A stretch of 64,000 nucleotides of DNA from Ornithinibacillus halotolerans (GTDB lineage Bacteria; Bacillota; Bacilli; Bacillales; Amphibacillaceae). Position 1 is the stretch's first letter, and each line of letters begins with the position of its first letter. The notes below the pieces were generated by a model. The model was not told the DNA's origin. It saw only the letters and a list, made by a program, of their open reading frames with translations, and made no database searches. Below, one piece after another: positions 27,551 through 36,662 of this stretch. The stretch covers positions 62,001 through 126,000 of the forward strand of contig NZ_BMEY01000004.1 in assembly GCF_014637405.1 (NCBI RefSeq). Reading direction: 5' to 3'. Made by a program: the position numbers and the translations under genes.

Positions 27551-28663
27551 TTAATCCTGCTTTAAAAATGTTCTTGGAATAACTTTTGCACGAAGCTTAC
27601 GCTTTCTCACCTGAATGGTTAGTTCATTATCTAGCGTAGCATATTCACTCTTAATTATAGCTAAGCCAATATTCTTTTGTAGAGTTGGTGATTGTGTACC
27701 AGAAGTAACAACACCGATTTCCTCATCTCCATATAAAACTTCGTACCCATGGCGTGGAATACCTTTATCGATCATCTCAATGCCGACTATTTTACGAGAT
27801 GTTCCATTTTCTACTTGTTCTTTTAAAACTTCTTTTCCAATAAAATTCTCTTTCTTATTTACTTTAACAGCAAACCCAAGTCCAGCTTCAATTGGTGTAA
27901 TTGACTGGGATAGTTCTTGTCCATAAAGTGGTAGGTTTGCTTCAAAGCGTAGCGTATCACGAGCCCCTAAGCCAACTGGTAGTAGTCCTTTCTCTTTACC
28001 TGCCTCTAAAATACGGTTCCAAAGAACTGGCCCTGCTTCAGCATCAATATATATTTCAAACCCACCTTCCCCGGTATAACCAGTTCTTGAAACAAGTGCT
28101 GGTTTTTCAATTCCAGATAAATATACTTCCTGATCAAATCGGAAGAATGTTATTGCACTTAAATCTGTTTCTGTCATCGTTTGTAAGATTTCTTCTGCTT
28201 TTGGTCCTTGTAATGCAACTTGTGCATAATTAGCCGATACATTTTGTATGGTTACTTCCTCAGCTGCATATTGATTATTTTTAATCATCCATTCAAAATC
28301 TTTATCGGTATTTGCAGCATTTACTACTAGTAAATATTCATTTTCACGGAGCATATAAATGAGAAAATCATCAACTGTGCCACCATCTTCGTAACACATA
28401 AAAGCGTATTGGGCTTTGTTAGGAACTAATTTGGATACATCATTTGTAGTGACATATTGTAGATACTCCAAACTTTTTGGACCTGTCACTAATATTTCTC
28501 CCATATGAGATACATCAAACAATCCAGCAGTCGTTCTTGTTGCTACATGTTCCTCTTTAATACTGGAAAATTGTACAGGTAAATCCCATCCCCCAAAGTC
28601 GATAGTTTTTGCCCCATACTTTTCATATTCAGAATAAATAGGTGTTCGTTTCAGTTCACTCAC
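27551..28663 (-). CDS. gcvT: Aminomethyltransferase (T-protein)
   Basis: About 370 residues. T-protein releases ammonia from the H-protein intermediate and forms 5,10-methylene-THF. Motifs include [21 protein letters not shown] and [17 protein letters not shown] at 28663 (SELKRTP) is favoured over GTG at 28672 because GGGAG then stands 8 bases upstream. Its leader holds the glycine riboswitch. Product flux meets FolD in one-carbon metabolism. Confidence 0.95.
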   Translation of the reverse strand: MSELKRTPIYSEYEKYGAKTIDFGGWDLPVQFSSIKEEHVATRTTAGLFDVSHMGEILVTGPKSLEYLQYVTTNDVSKLVPNKAQYAFMCYEDGGTVDDFLIYMLRENEYLLVVNAANTDKDFEWMIKNNQYAAEEVTIQNVSANYAQVALQGPKAEEILQTMTETDLSAITFFRFDQEVYLSGIEKPALVSRTGYTGEGGFEIYIDAEAGPVLWNRILEAGKEKGLLPVGLGARDTLRFEANLPLYGQELSQSITPIEAGLGFAVKVNKKENFIGKEVLKEQVENGTSRKIVGIEMIDKGIPRHGYEVLYGDEEIGVVTSGTQSPTLQKNIGLAIIKSEYATLDNELTIQVRKRKLRAKVIPRTFLKQD

Positions 28664-28702
28664 GATAACCACTCCCTTTTTAAATTTTCTAATAATTAAC
28701 CA

Positions 28703-28930
28703 TAAAAATAGAGACAGCTTGAAAGGGGCCTGTCCCCCTTCAATACTGCCTCTGTCCTGTAACCAGAAAGTTTAGCATTTATTGATAAATGCGTGCTTCG
28801 TGGGTGGTTTGTTAAGACAAACACTCTCCAGAGGTGCGTCCTACAAGGGTTCTTTTGCCTGAGAGATTCGCAACTTGCTTGCTCCTTCGGCGTTACCTGT
28901 TCTCCTCGAGTGGTAATCTCTCCCCTTGTA
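28703..28930 (-). promoter_or_regulatory. Tandem glycine riboswitch with terminator, gcvT leader
   Basis: Aptamer 1 is closed by ACAAGGG/CCCTTGT and holds GGGAGAG, GCCGAAGGAGCAA and CTCTCAGGCAAAAGAACC. The second aptamer follows through GGACGCACCTCTGGAGAG and CACCCACGAAGCACGC to GGTTACAGGACAGAGG. A terminator stem (TTGAAGGGG/CCCCTTTCAA) and TATTTTT run come directly after. Two glycine-binding domains in series, placed before gcvT, match the known on-switch. Glycine binding would prevent termination. Confidence 0.92.
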
Positions 28931-29083
28931 CTCATTCGCCATAATGAAATTCTATCTTTATGGTTATACTATGTATCAAAACAAATTTTACGAAAGATAT
29001 CGCTTACATTATACCATATTACAATTGAAAATGTATCCTTTACGTTCAATAAATTATGAAACTACTGATAAAGGAAGTATCAA

Positions 29084-30748
29084 ATGAACAATATTGAAGT
29101 ATCATATGATAATAATTTTATTAACGATTTACAAGAAAAACTAGACCATGATGGTCCTTTTTCATCTTGGGAACTTTTTAAAATGGCCTATGATGCAGAA
29201 TTAACAACTTTCACAAAGGATTTCCATGGTTTAAGAGCATTAGAATTCTTACCAGAAATGAATTTTTTACCACATCAAGTGCAAACGGCAAAACAGGCAA
29301 TTGAAGAAATGAATGGAAGAGCTATTTTAGCTGATGAGGTAGGGTTAGGAAAGACGATTGAAGCTGGATTAATCTTAAAAGAATATATGATTCGCGGACT
29401 TGCCAAAAAGATACTTATCTTAGTCCCCGCATCCTTAGTTAACCAATGGGTAAAAGAGTTAAATGAAAAGTTCTACATCCCTGCCGCAACATTTAAAAAA
29501 CATTATCCGTGGGATAGTTATGACATTATTGTCACTTCTATTGATACAGCTAAAAGATCTCCGCACAGGGAAGCAATTTTAGATATTAATTATGATTTTG
29601 TATTAATAGATGAAGCACATAAATTAAAAAACCATAAAACAAAAAACTATGCATTTGTTCGTGCCCTAAAGAAAAAGTATTGTTTATTGCTAACTGCAAC
29701 ACCCGTACAGAATCAACTAATAGAAATTTTCAATCTTGTTTCAATTTTAAAACCTGGACATTTAGGAAACTATGAATCCTTTTTAGAAAAGTATGGAAAA
29801 GACCGTAAAAAGATCAATCAAGACACGTACTTAAAACAATTAGTTCAAAAAGTAATGGTTAGAAACACGAGAAAAGATACGTCACTCAATACAACAAAAC
29901 GAAATATTGAAACCGTGTGGGTAGATTTTACCGATGAAGAGTATGAAGTTTACAACGAACTAGATAAGACGTTCCAACCGTTCTCTTCTTTTTCTAAAAT
30001 TACCTTTTTAAGAGAATTATGTTCCTCCAGAGAAGCTTGTTATTTATCATTACAAAAATTTGTTAATAATGAAGAACATCATGGTAGGGAAATATTACAA
30101 CCAATAATTGAAAGAATTGGTCAACTCCCCCATCATGCGAAAGCACAAAAAGTAGTGGAATTAATCAAAGAAATTGGCGATGAAAAAGTTATTATTTTCA
30201 CCGAGTATCGAGCATCTCAACTGTACTTACAATGGATTTTACAGCAACATGGCATTACATCGGTACCATTTCGGGGAGGATTTAAACGTGGAAAAAAAGA
30301 TTGGATGAAGCAATTATTCAAGGATCGGGCACAAGTATTAATTGCAACAGAAGCAGGAGGTGAAGGGATTAATTTACAATTTTGTAATTATATGATTAAC
30401 TATGACCTTCCATGGAACCCAATGCGTTTAGAACAGCGTATTGGTAGAATACATCGTTATGGACAAGAAAAAGATGTTCATATCTATAACTTTGCCATTC
30501 GGAATACATTGGAAGAACATATTATGAAGTTACTTTATGAAAAAATTGCCCTTTTTGAAAAGGTTATTGGTCATTTAGATGATATATTAGCGGAGTTAAA
30601 AATAGATAGTTTTGAAGAAGAAATTCAATCCATAATGAAAGAATCATCATCAACTGGAGAAATAAAGATAAAGCTAGATAATTTAACGTCTATTATACAA
30701 AACACGCATCAAAATACCATGACGGAGGAATCACAGTATGGCAATTGA
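29084..30748 (+). CDS. yqhH: SNF2-family DEAD/DEAH helicase YqhH
   Basis: A 554-residue Swi2/Snf2-type ATPase. Motif I is ADEVGLGKTIEAG, motif II is LIDEAHKLKN, motif III is LLLTATPVQNQ, and the C-terminal lobe has YDLPWNPMRLEQRIGRIHRYGQ. It resembles RapA-like helicases but lacks their extra domains. AAAGGAAG precedes the ATG. It overlaps yqhG by 11 bp, so both probably act together, on an unknown nucleic acid target. Confidence 0.92.
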   Translation: MNNIEVSYDNNFINDLQEKLDHDGPFSSWELFKMAYDAELTTFTKDFHGLRALEFLPEMNFLPHQVQTAKQAIEEMNGRAILADEVGLGKTIEAGLILKEYMIRGLAKKILILVPASLVNQWVKELNEKFYIPAATFKKHYPWDSYDIIVTSIDTAKRSPHREAILDINYDFVLIDEAHKLKNHKTKNYAFVRALKKKYCLLLTATPVQNQLIEIFNLVSILKPGHLGNYESFLEKYGKDRKKINQDTYLKQLVQKVMVRNTRKDTSLNTTKRNIETVWVDFTDEEYEVYNELDKTFQPFSSFSKITFLRELCSSREACYLSLQKFVNNEEHHGREILQPIIERIGQLPHHAKAQKVVELIKEIGDEKVIIFTEYRASQLYLQWILQQHGITSVPFRGGFKRGKKDWMKQLFKDRAQVLIATEAGGEGINLQFCNYMINYDLPWNPMRLEQRIGRIHRYGQEKDVHIYNFAIRNTLEEHIMKLLYEKIALFEKVIGHLDDILAELKIDSFEEEIQSIMKESSSTGEIKIKLDNLTSIIQNTHQNTMTEESQYGN

Positions 30749-31523
30749 ACTTCATTCGTTTCTAAAGGATTACTTCACCGCGCATCACTGTGAGATAATT
30801 TCCAATCAAGATGGCGTTCTTCAAATCCAACTAAACGAGAAAATGGATCGGGCACTTATGAATCGTCCTTTTTATTGGCACTATATTAAAAATATGGGTC
30901 GTGAAGGCGACCCAATGCAACTGACGTTAATAACTAATCAAGAAATTCAAGATCTCAAAGGGGAACGAATCCACTTTGGGAGTCCCCGTCTTCAGCAAAT
31001 ATTAAATCATTTAAAAGAAAATGAACGATTTACACGATTATTTCAAGTCGTTCAAGCAAATCAAAATACAGCCCTACATCCATGGTTAGTTGTTAACTTA
31101 AAAATAAGCTACATTGGAAAACATAAAAAGGATGAGATATTTTCGATTGGACTAAATTTAATCAATGGAGTTATGAAAACAGAAATGATGGATGCGTTAC
31201 ATGGGATAGAATTTGGAATGAAAATTTCAGATTTTTGTTATACGATTACACCCATTATTAAGCCTCAAAGTGGTTATAAACGAATACTTTCCGTAATTGA
31301 TCAATATATTAGCGATTTAGATCATGACTGGGCAAAGGAATCACTAGAAACTTTAGAAAATGAAATGGAGCTTCTTAAACACTTTTATGAAGATGAGTGG
31401 GACGAGGAGATCGATCAGATGGAAAAGGAACTGCAAGATTTAAAAGAAAGATACCATCCAAAAATTCAAGTGAATATCGTAAACGGTGGGATTTTTTATC
31501 TGAATGGAAATTTTATAAACTAA
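30738..31523 (+). CDS. yqhG: YqhG family protein, partner of YqhH
   Basis: A 261-residue protein matching the conserved Bacillus YqhG family. The N-terminal half has RPFYWHYIKNMGREGDPMQLT, and a Glu/Lys-rich coiled-coil occupies about residues 195-245. No catalytic motif is visible. The constant overlap with the SNF2 helicase gene suggests a shared role, not known. Confidence 0.88.
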   Translation: MAIELHSFLKDYFTAHHCEIISNQDGVLQIQLNEKMDRALMNRPFYWHYIKNMGREGDPMQLTLITNQEIQDLKGERIHFGSPRLQQILNHLKENERFTRLFQVVQANQNTALHPWLVVNLKISYIGKHKKDEIFSIGLNLINGVMKTEMMDALHGIEFGMKISDFCYTITPIIKPQSGYKRILSVIDQYISDLDHDWAKESLETLENEMELLKHFYEDEWDEEIDQMEKELQDLKERYHPKIQVNIVNGGIFYLNGNFIN

Positions 31524-31527
31524 ACGA

Positions 31528-31562
31528 TAAGGTCTAACTATTTGAACATATAATTAGACCTT
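31528..31562. other. Hairpin between yqhG and yqzE
   Basis: AAGGTCTAA and TTAGACCTT form a 9-bp stem (plus inner pairs) between convergent genes. There is no T run on the plus strand, so termination strength is doubtful. Confidence 0.5.
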
Positions 31563-31572
31563 ACCCACCCTT

Positions 31573-31758
31573 TCACTCTACTTTCTTAAACATAGATTTA
31601 ATAGCAAATGGCAATGCTCCAAACCATTTGTTTCCAATAGGTAGCATTTGGGAATTTGCTTTTTGTTCTAAACGTTTTTGTTTCCTTACTTCTTTTGGTT
31701 GATCAATATACGATACAACTTGTTCTGTCATATATTTTACATAATCATTTCCCTTTAT
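31573..31758 (-). CDS. yqzE: YqzE family protein with probable ATA start
   Basis: Sixty-one residues, reading (M)KGNDYVKYMTEQVVSYIDQP from an ATA codon at 31758. This aligns with the family start MKSNDYVKYLT as recalled for B. subtilis YqzE. AAAGAGGTGATAACG gives a strong ribosome site at the right distance. The nearest upstream start, GTG at 31800, overlaps the aroK stop, has no ribosome site and would add 14 unrelated residues. The C-terminus WFGALPFAIKSMFKK is typical. The function is unknown. Confidence 0.75.
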   Translation of the reverse strand: MKGNDYVKYMTEQVVSYIDQPKEVRKQKRLEQKANSQMLPIGNKWFGALPFAIKSMFKKVE

Positions 31759-31789
31759 CGTTATCACCTCTTTTTTCAAATGATTATTA

Positions 31790-32305
31790 TTACTCTTCAC
31801 GTTTTAAAACAGCTTTATACGTTGATAATTCTAATATGCGTAAGCCAACTTCTTCAATCGTCATATCATCACAATCAATTATGTAATCAGCATTCATTTC
31901 GTACAATCGAGTTCTTTTTTCATATAAACTATTAATATCTTTAGAATTATTCCATAGTGGACGTGTTCCATCATTGGTAATCCGTTGTTTAATTATTTCG
32001 AGTGACGTTTTTAAATAGATGAGAACGCCCGTTTCTTTCATAAATTGAATATTTTCTACCCTTTCGACAATGCCACCACCGGTTGAAACGATTACAGCAT
32101 CGTTAATAGCCATTAATGTCTCCGATTCATACTGCCTAAAAACGGCTTCCCCGTCCTCTTGAAAAATGGACTTAATTTTCTTCTGTTGATTTTTTTCTAC
32201 TAATTCATCAATATCTACATGGGTTAGGCCTGTTTTTTTACTAAGATAGTGAGAAGTGGAAGTTTTCCCGCATCCCATAAAGCCAATCAAGTATAGTTTC
32301 TTCAT
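31790..32305 (-). CDS. aroK: Shikimate kinase
   Basis: A 171-residue P-loop kinase. Walker A is GFMGCGKTSTS, the shikimate-binding residues appear in HVDIDELVE and in IVSTGGGIVER, and the lid is NDGTRPLW. It phosphorylates shikimate in aromatic amino acid synthesis. It lies between yqzE and, divergently, comGA. Confidence 0.93.
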   Translation of the reverse strand: MKKLYLIGFMGCGKTSTSHYLSKKTGLTHVDIDELVEKNQQKKIKSIFQEDGEAVFRQYESETLMAINDAVIVSTGGGIVERVENIQFMKETGVLIYLKTSLEIIKQRITNDGTRPLWNNSKDINSLYEKRTRLYEMNADYIIDCDDMTIEEVGLRILELSTYKAVLKREE

Positions 32306-32402
32306 TTATTTCACCCTCTAAAATTTTTTTAATAAAAAAGAAGGATTTTGCATGTATATGTCGAATAATAATAAATAGAAAATAAGATGGAGGTGTAACT
32401 GA

Positions 32403-33413
32403 TTGAATTCTGCACAGCTTCTGTCAGACAAAATTCTTCAACAAGCCCTTAAAAGTCAAGCCACTGATATTCATTTCTATCCCTTCACGCAAAATACCAA
32501 TATTTATTTCAGAATACAAGGCAAGCGAATTCTACACACAACCATTTCAACTGTAGAATACGAATTACTTCTTACCTATTACAAGTTTACATCAGGGATG
32601 GATATTGGTGAAATAAGAAAACCCCAAAATGGTACTATTCCATACCAAACAAATTCTCAAGATTATTCTCTTCGATTATCTACATTACCTGTAAATCAAT
32701 TAGAAAGCCTTGCAATGCGGATCCTTCCTCAAGGTAAACACTTTTCCCTCGATCAATTATTTTTATTCAAAAATCAATTAACAAAAATTAAACAATGGAT
32801 GAATTTCCGTGCGGGATTAATTTTAATTTCCGGTCCAACTGGTAGTGGGAAAACAACTACACTTTATGCATTACTAGAGGAGACGTTAAAAAATGGCTCT
32901 TTCCAAACCATTACACTCGAAGACCCAATTGAAAAGAATATTGATGACATCTTACAAGTACAGGTTAATGAAAAAGCAGGGATTACGTATCAAACTGGGT
33001 TAAAAGCTGCACTACGGCATGACCCAGATATAATCATGGTTGGAGAAATAAGGGATAGACATACTGCAAAATTTGCATTGGAGGCTTCTTTAACAGGGCA
33101 TTTAGTCTTAAGTACTATTCACGCCAAAAACACAATTGGTACGATTCAGCGACTATTGGAAATGGGATTGACTAGAGTTGAGTTGGAACAATCATTAATT
33201 GGGATTTCTTCTATTCAATTAATACCTATCATCTCTAGTAACGAATCAAAACGAAGAGCAGCTCTACTAGAAATATTGGATGGAAAATTATTAAGCAAAG
33301 CTATACAAGGCGAAAATATTAATTTCAATCATTATAAACATACTTTCTTCTATTTAAAAAGGAAGGCATGGAGCTATGGATTTATCTCTAACGAGACTTT
33401 TGAGAAAGAATAA
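32403..33413 (+). CDS. comGA: Competence pilus ATPase ComGA
   Basis: A 336-residue secretion/pilus ATPase. It has Walker A ISGPTGSGKTTTLY, the Asp box TLEDPIEK, the Walker B region DIIMVGEIRD and the His box TGHLVLSTIHAKN. It powers assembly of the transformation pseudopilus. The start is TTG at 32403, 9 bases after GGAGG. AAAA/TTTT tracts upstream may be ComK sites, but no perfect K-box was found. Confidence 0.94.
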   Translation: MNSAQLLSDKILQQALKSQATDIHFYPFTQNTNIYFRIQGKRILHTTISTVEYELLLTYYKFTSGMDIGEIRKPQNGTIPYQTNSQDYSLRLSTLPVNQLESLAMRILPQGKHFSLDQLFLFKNQLTKIKQWMNFRAGLILISGPTGSGKTTTLYALLEETLKNGSFQTITLEDPIEKNIDDILQVQVNEKAGITYQTGLKAALRHDPDIIMVGEIRDRHTAKFALEASLTGHLVLSTIHAKNTIGTIQRLLEMGLTRVELEQSLIGISSIQLIPIISSNESKRRAALLEILDGKLLSKAIQGENINFNHYKHTFFYLKRKAWSYGFISNETFEKE

Positions 33414-34425
33414 ACGATTACCTGCTTCCATCCAATTATCGTTTCTGAATAGACTATCTAGATCCCTATCCAATGGGTATTCATTATTAGCTGCTTTAGA
33501 GACATTAAAATGGGATAAAACATTACAATCACTTGCAATTGAGATTATCGATCAATTAAAACGTGGTATTTCCTTCGAACAAGCACTAGAAAGACTGTCC
33601 TTCCATTCCCTCATTACAACATATATCTATTTTTCAAAGGAACATAGCGATTTAGAAGAAAGTATTCTCCAATGTATAGACATATACGAGCAAAGGCTAA
33701 TGTATAAGAAAAAATTCGCGCAAGCAATTCGCTACCCTATCATCCTCACTATCATTTTTACAATTACATTTATGTTTATTCAACAGAAAGTACTCCCGTA
33801 TATAATGAATTTATTTCAAACTGGTAGTGGCGATAGTTTTTTTCTTATGTCGATAATACATTTATTTTCCATCTTGTATATTAGCCTCGTCATCATTGGT
33901 GTCATTATTGGCATTACGATTATATGTTGGAAGTATTGGAAACACCGGTTGCCAATCTCAAAGCAAATTAGAATATATCAAGCCATCCCATTTTATCGAA
34001 GTTACTTAACATTGAACACATCCTTTTTATTTTCTACTCATTTTGGCTCCCTACTCGGTACTGGCCTATCAATTAGAGATGTGTTAATCATTCTAGCGAA
34101 TCAAAGTAAACTTCCACTACTTTCCTATTATGCAACTCAATTAACCGAAAGCCTAAATAACGGAAGACATATCTCCATGACTATGAGTGAATTATCATTT
34201 ATTAGTCCACAACTTGCATCTATTTTCCAAAAAAATACGAATCAAGAAGAACTAAAAAATGACTTAACTATCTATGCTACTTTTTTAACGGAGGAAATTA
34301 ACCAGAGAATTATTAAATTTATTACGTATATTCAGCCTATCTTTTTCATTGTTTTAGGGCTTGTAATCATCATGATTTATTTATCCATTATGTTACCTAT
34401 GTATCAATTAATCGAAACATTTTAA
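33376..34425 (+). CDS. comGB: Competence pilus membrane protein ComGB
   Basis: A 349-residue GspF/PilC-type polytopic protein with two T2SSF domains (about 15-130 and 210-330; FLNRLSRSLSNGYSLLAALETL and LGTGLSIRDVLIIL) and three membrane helices. It forms the platform of the pseudopilus. It overlaps comGA by 38 bp. Confidence 0.93.
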   Translation: MDLSLTRLLRKNKRLPASIQLSFLNRLSRSLSNGYSLLAALETLKWDKTLQSLAIEIIDQLKRGISFEQALERLSFHSLITTYIYFSKEHSDLEESILQCIDIYEQRLMYKKKFAQAIRYPIILTIIFTITFMFIQQKVLPYIMNLFQTGSGDSFFLMSIIHLFSILYISLVIIGVIIGITIICWKYWKHRLPISKQIRIYQAIPFYRSYLTLNTSFLFSTHFGSLLGTGLSIRDVLIILANQSKLPLLSYYATQLTESLNNGRHISMTMSELSFISPQLASIFQKNTNQEELKNDLTIYATFLTEEINQRIIKFITYIQPIFFIVLGLVIIMIYLSIMLPMYQLIETF

Positions 34426-34437
34426 GGAGGAGTTCAA

Positions 34438-34755
34438 ATGTTTAGAAATGAAAAAGGATTTACTTTAATAGAAATGTTAGTGGTGATGATGGTCATTTCC
34501 ATCATATTATTACTTGTTATTCCAAACTTAGGGGAAAAGAATAAAAAAGTACAAGAGGACGGTTGTGATGCTTTAGTTGCAGTCGTACAAGCTCAAGTTG
34601 ATACGTATTACTTAGAAAATGGAACGTATCCTGAAAACCTTGAAGTACTGCTAGATGAAAAATATCTCCGTAGTGAAGATCAACTTTCCTGCTCTGGGAA
34701 ACCTCTATCTCTCGAAAATGGGATAGTGACCGATAATGGATCTACAACAAACTAA
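34438..34755 (+). CDS. comGC: Major competence pseudopilin ComGC
   Basis: A 105-residue prepilin. The cleavage site is EKG|FTLIEMLVV, followed by the hydrophobic helix. Two cysteines (GCDALV and LSCSGK) can form the disulfide known for ComGC. GGAGGAG precedes the ATG. It polymerises into the DNA-uptake pseudopilus after processing by ComC. Confidence 0.94.
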   Translation: MFRNEKGFTLIEMLVVMMVISIILLLVIPNLGEKNKKVQEDGCDALVAVVQAQVDTYYLENGTYPENLEVLLDEKYLRSEDQLSCSGKPLSLENGIVTDNGSTTN

Positions 34756-35170
34756 ACAATCTGGATTTACCCTGATTGAAATTTTAGTAGTACTTTCAGT
34801 CATCAGTATCGTGCTTCTCATCTCAATACCAATCTCCACGTCCTTTATCGAACGAAAAAACGAAGAAACTGTTTTACACATACTTGAATATGATTTGTTA
34901 TATTTACAAAATCAAACCCTTGGGTCTTCATATTACAATCGAATTGTTCTTTATGAAGATCGATACGTTATTGAGACGTCAGATAATAAAGACATTATCC
35001 GAAACCTCCCAACTGGATGGAGAATTAATAGGCGTCAATATCGTTCTATCGCTTTTAATGAATATGGGACAATTCGTCAAGCTGGAACAATCCAGTTAAT
35101 ATCTCCGAAGAACAAATATAATATAGTATTTCCTCCTGGTAAGGGACGTGGATATATTGAAAAACAATAG
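34736..35170 (+). CDS. comGD: Competence pseudopilin ComGD
   Basis: A 144-residue minor prepilin with QSG|FTLIEILVVLSVISIVLLI. The C-terminal part is GspH-like (FPPGKGRGYIEKQ). It overlaps both comGC and comGE by about 20 bp, indicating coupled translation. Confidence 0.92.
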   Translation: MDLQQTKQSGFTLIEILVVLSVISIVLLISIPISTSFIERKNEETVLHILEYDLLYLQNQTLGSSYYNRIVLYEDRYVIETSDNKDIIRNLPTGWRINRRQYRSIAFNEYGTIRQAGTIQLISPKNKYNIVFPPGKGRGYIEKQ

Positions 35171-35480
35171 AGGTTTTACAGTTATAGAAGTTATCGTTTC
35201 CTTAACTATTTTTTTACTTCTATGTACACTACTTATCCCCCTAGTCACTCACATTTCTTTTGAAAGAGAAGTATTGAGTGAGCGAAGAGCTGTCACTTAC
35301 GTTTTACATGATGAAATGCAATCTAAAGTTGTACCATCGTCATTCCAAAGAGAAATAGATTCCATCTCTGTAACGTTTACATTTAACAGGTTTGAAGATT
35401 CACTAATAATAGGCTGTGCAACATGGCTTAATATCATGCAGCGCAAAGAAGAGGTCTGTCTATATGGTTGGGAAGAATAA
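35148..35480 (+). CDS. comGE: Competence pseudopilin ComGE
   Basis: A 110-residue minor prepilin, NRG|FTVIEVIVSLTIFLLL, starting at GTG 35148. It is a short GspI-like member. It overlaps comGD by 23 bp and comGF by 17 bp. Confidence 0.87.
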   Translation: MDILKNNRGFTVIEVIVSLTIFLLLCTLLIPLVTHISFEREVLSERRAVTYVLHDEMQSKVVPSSFQREIDSISVTFTFNRFEDSLIIGCATWLNIMQRKEEVCLYGWEE

Positions 35481-35883
35481 TGAAAGAGCCTTTACTTTCT
35501 ATACTGTTCTGTTAATGATTACGTTAGCTATCATATGTATTCATATATATGGTGCTATTGTAAAAACATTTCCCCGGGAACATCATTATGATGAGATTTC
35601 CATCCAACAATTATTTCATTTTATTCAGCATAATGTAAATCAAGTGAACGAACTGTCTATTAAGAATAACAAGGTTAGTATGACTACATTAACAGGAGAT
35701 CTTGTTTCTATCGAAAAATATGGTAACGTCATTCGTAGACAAGTGAATAATCAAGGTCATGAAATATTATTAAGAAATATCCGGGATTTTCAATGTCAGC
35801 TTCTCCCCCATGGTTTCAAAATTATTATTTCGTCAAGTAAAGGAGATACATATGAAAAAGAAATCGTATTTCTTCCAGAATGA
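35464..35883 (+). CDS. comGF: Competence protein ComGF
   Basis: About 139 residues from ATG 35464 (MVGKNNERAFTFYTVLLMITLAII). An upstream in-frame ATG at 35416 would add residues coded inside comGE and lacks a ribosome site. The N-terminus looks like a prepilin helix, but the cleavage position reads A-F instead of G-F. The rest matches the ComGF domain (HEILLRNIRDFQCQLL). Confidence 0.82.
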   Translation: MVGKNNERAFTFYTVLLMITLAIICIHIYGAIVKTFPREHHYDEISIQQLFHFIQHNVNQVNELSIKNNKVSMTTLTGDLVSIEKYGNVIRRQVNNQGHEILLRNIRDFQCQLLPHGFKIIISSSKGDTYEKEIVFLPE

Positions 35884-36256
35884 ACAAGGGTTCACATTGC
35901 CACTTGTTTTAATGTTAACAGCAATAACTTTACTGTATGTATCAACGAACTTGATTAAATATCATCATGACAGTAAAATGACGGCAAATCTTATCGAACA
36001 AATAACAGCACAATCACTATTTGAATTAAGTTATAGGAAGTATAAAAGCGAACAATACTCACAATATAATAATGGTGTAGAAAAAATTAATTATACTTTT
36101 CCAAATGGGATTGTTACGATTGAGATTTCTCAATCAGTTGATTACATCCATTTAACCTTTATTATTCAAACAAATGGTGGCTATTTATATGAAGTTACTA
36201 AATCATTAATCATGCACCCGAATGAAGATTTCTCTTCGTATACATGGAGGATTTGA
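35852..36256 (+). CDS. comGG: Competence protein ComGG
   Basis: 134 residues from ATG 35852, which has AAAGGAG 8 bases upstream; the frame is open further upstream without a ribosome site. EQG|FTLPLVLMLTAITLLY is a prepilin-like N-terminus, and the rest is the variable ComGG domain. It is the last gene of comG and overlaps comGF by 32 bp. Confidence 0.85.
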   Translation: MKKKSYFFQNEQGFTLPLVLMLTAITLLYVSTNLIKYHHDSKMTANLIEQITAQSLFELSYRKYKSEQYSQYNNGVEKINYTFPNGIVTIEISQSVDYIHLTFIIQTNGGYLYEVTKSLIMHPNEDFSSYTWRI

Positions 36257-36363
36257 TTTCTAGCCAAGAAATAATTCACCATTTATTCAAAATGTGTTTC
36301 GTTTACATTATTGCATGACTTGTATATAATAACATTGAGACAGAGTGAAAAGGAGGGGAAATG

Positions 36364-36606
36364 ATGGACAGAATGTTTCGAGTCCTTGCCTTTTGGACTG
36401 GTATTTTCACAGTAATGTTCTATGCCGGTGGTATGACTGGTCCCGCATTACTATCCCTAGTTCAAACAATATTTTTCCTAACAATAGGTTATTTGAAATT
36501 ATCTGAGCGTATGTACATGTACTTGTTCGGAGCTTACTTAACTGTTTTCATGATAGGTTTTACGTGGTATTCAGAATTCCATTTAGTGCCTGGTTTCGGG
36601 CATTAA
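36364..36606 (+). CDS. yqgY: DUF2626 family protein YqgY
   Basis: An 80-residue membrane protein with about three helices. MDRMFRVLAFWTGIFTVMFY and LKLSERMYMYLFGAYLT are the conserved family stretches. The second of two adjacent ATGs is chosen because AAGGAGG then has proper spacing and the family starts MDRM. The function is unknown. Confidence 0.88.
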   Translation: MDRMFRVLAFWTGIFTVMFYAGGMTGPALLSLVQTIFFLTIGYLKLSERMYMYLFGAYLTVFMIGFTWYSEFHLVPGFGH

Positions 36607-36610
36607 GTAA

Positions 36611-36660
36611 ACAAAAAACCCTGCGCATACATAACATGCCACTTGCAGGGTTTTTTGTTT
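36611..36660. terminator. Bidirectional terminator between yqgY and yqgX
   Basis: AAAAAACCCTGC pairs with GCAGGGTTTTTT around a 20-base loop, serving both convergent genes. Confidence 0.9.
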
Positions 36661-36662
36661 TC

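Noticed and set aside
28696-28935. Open frame across the gcvT leader
   Set aside because: It lies wholly within the glycine riboswitch and has no ribosome site.
32330-32402. ComK box upstream of comGA
   Set aside because: A and T tracts are present but none has the exact AAAA-N5-TTTT pair arrangement.
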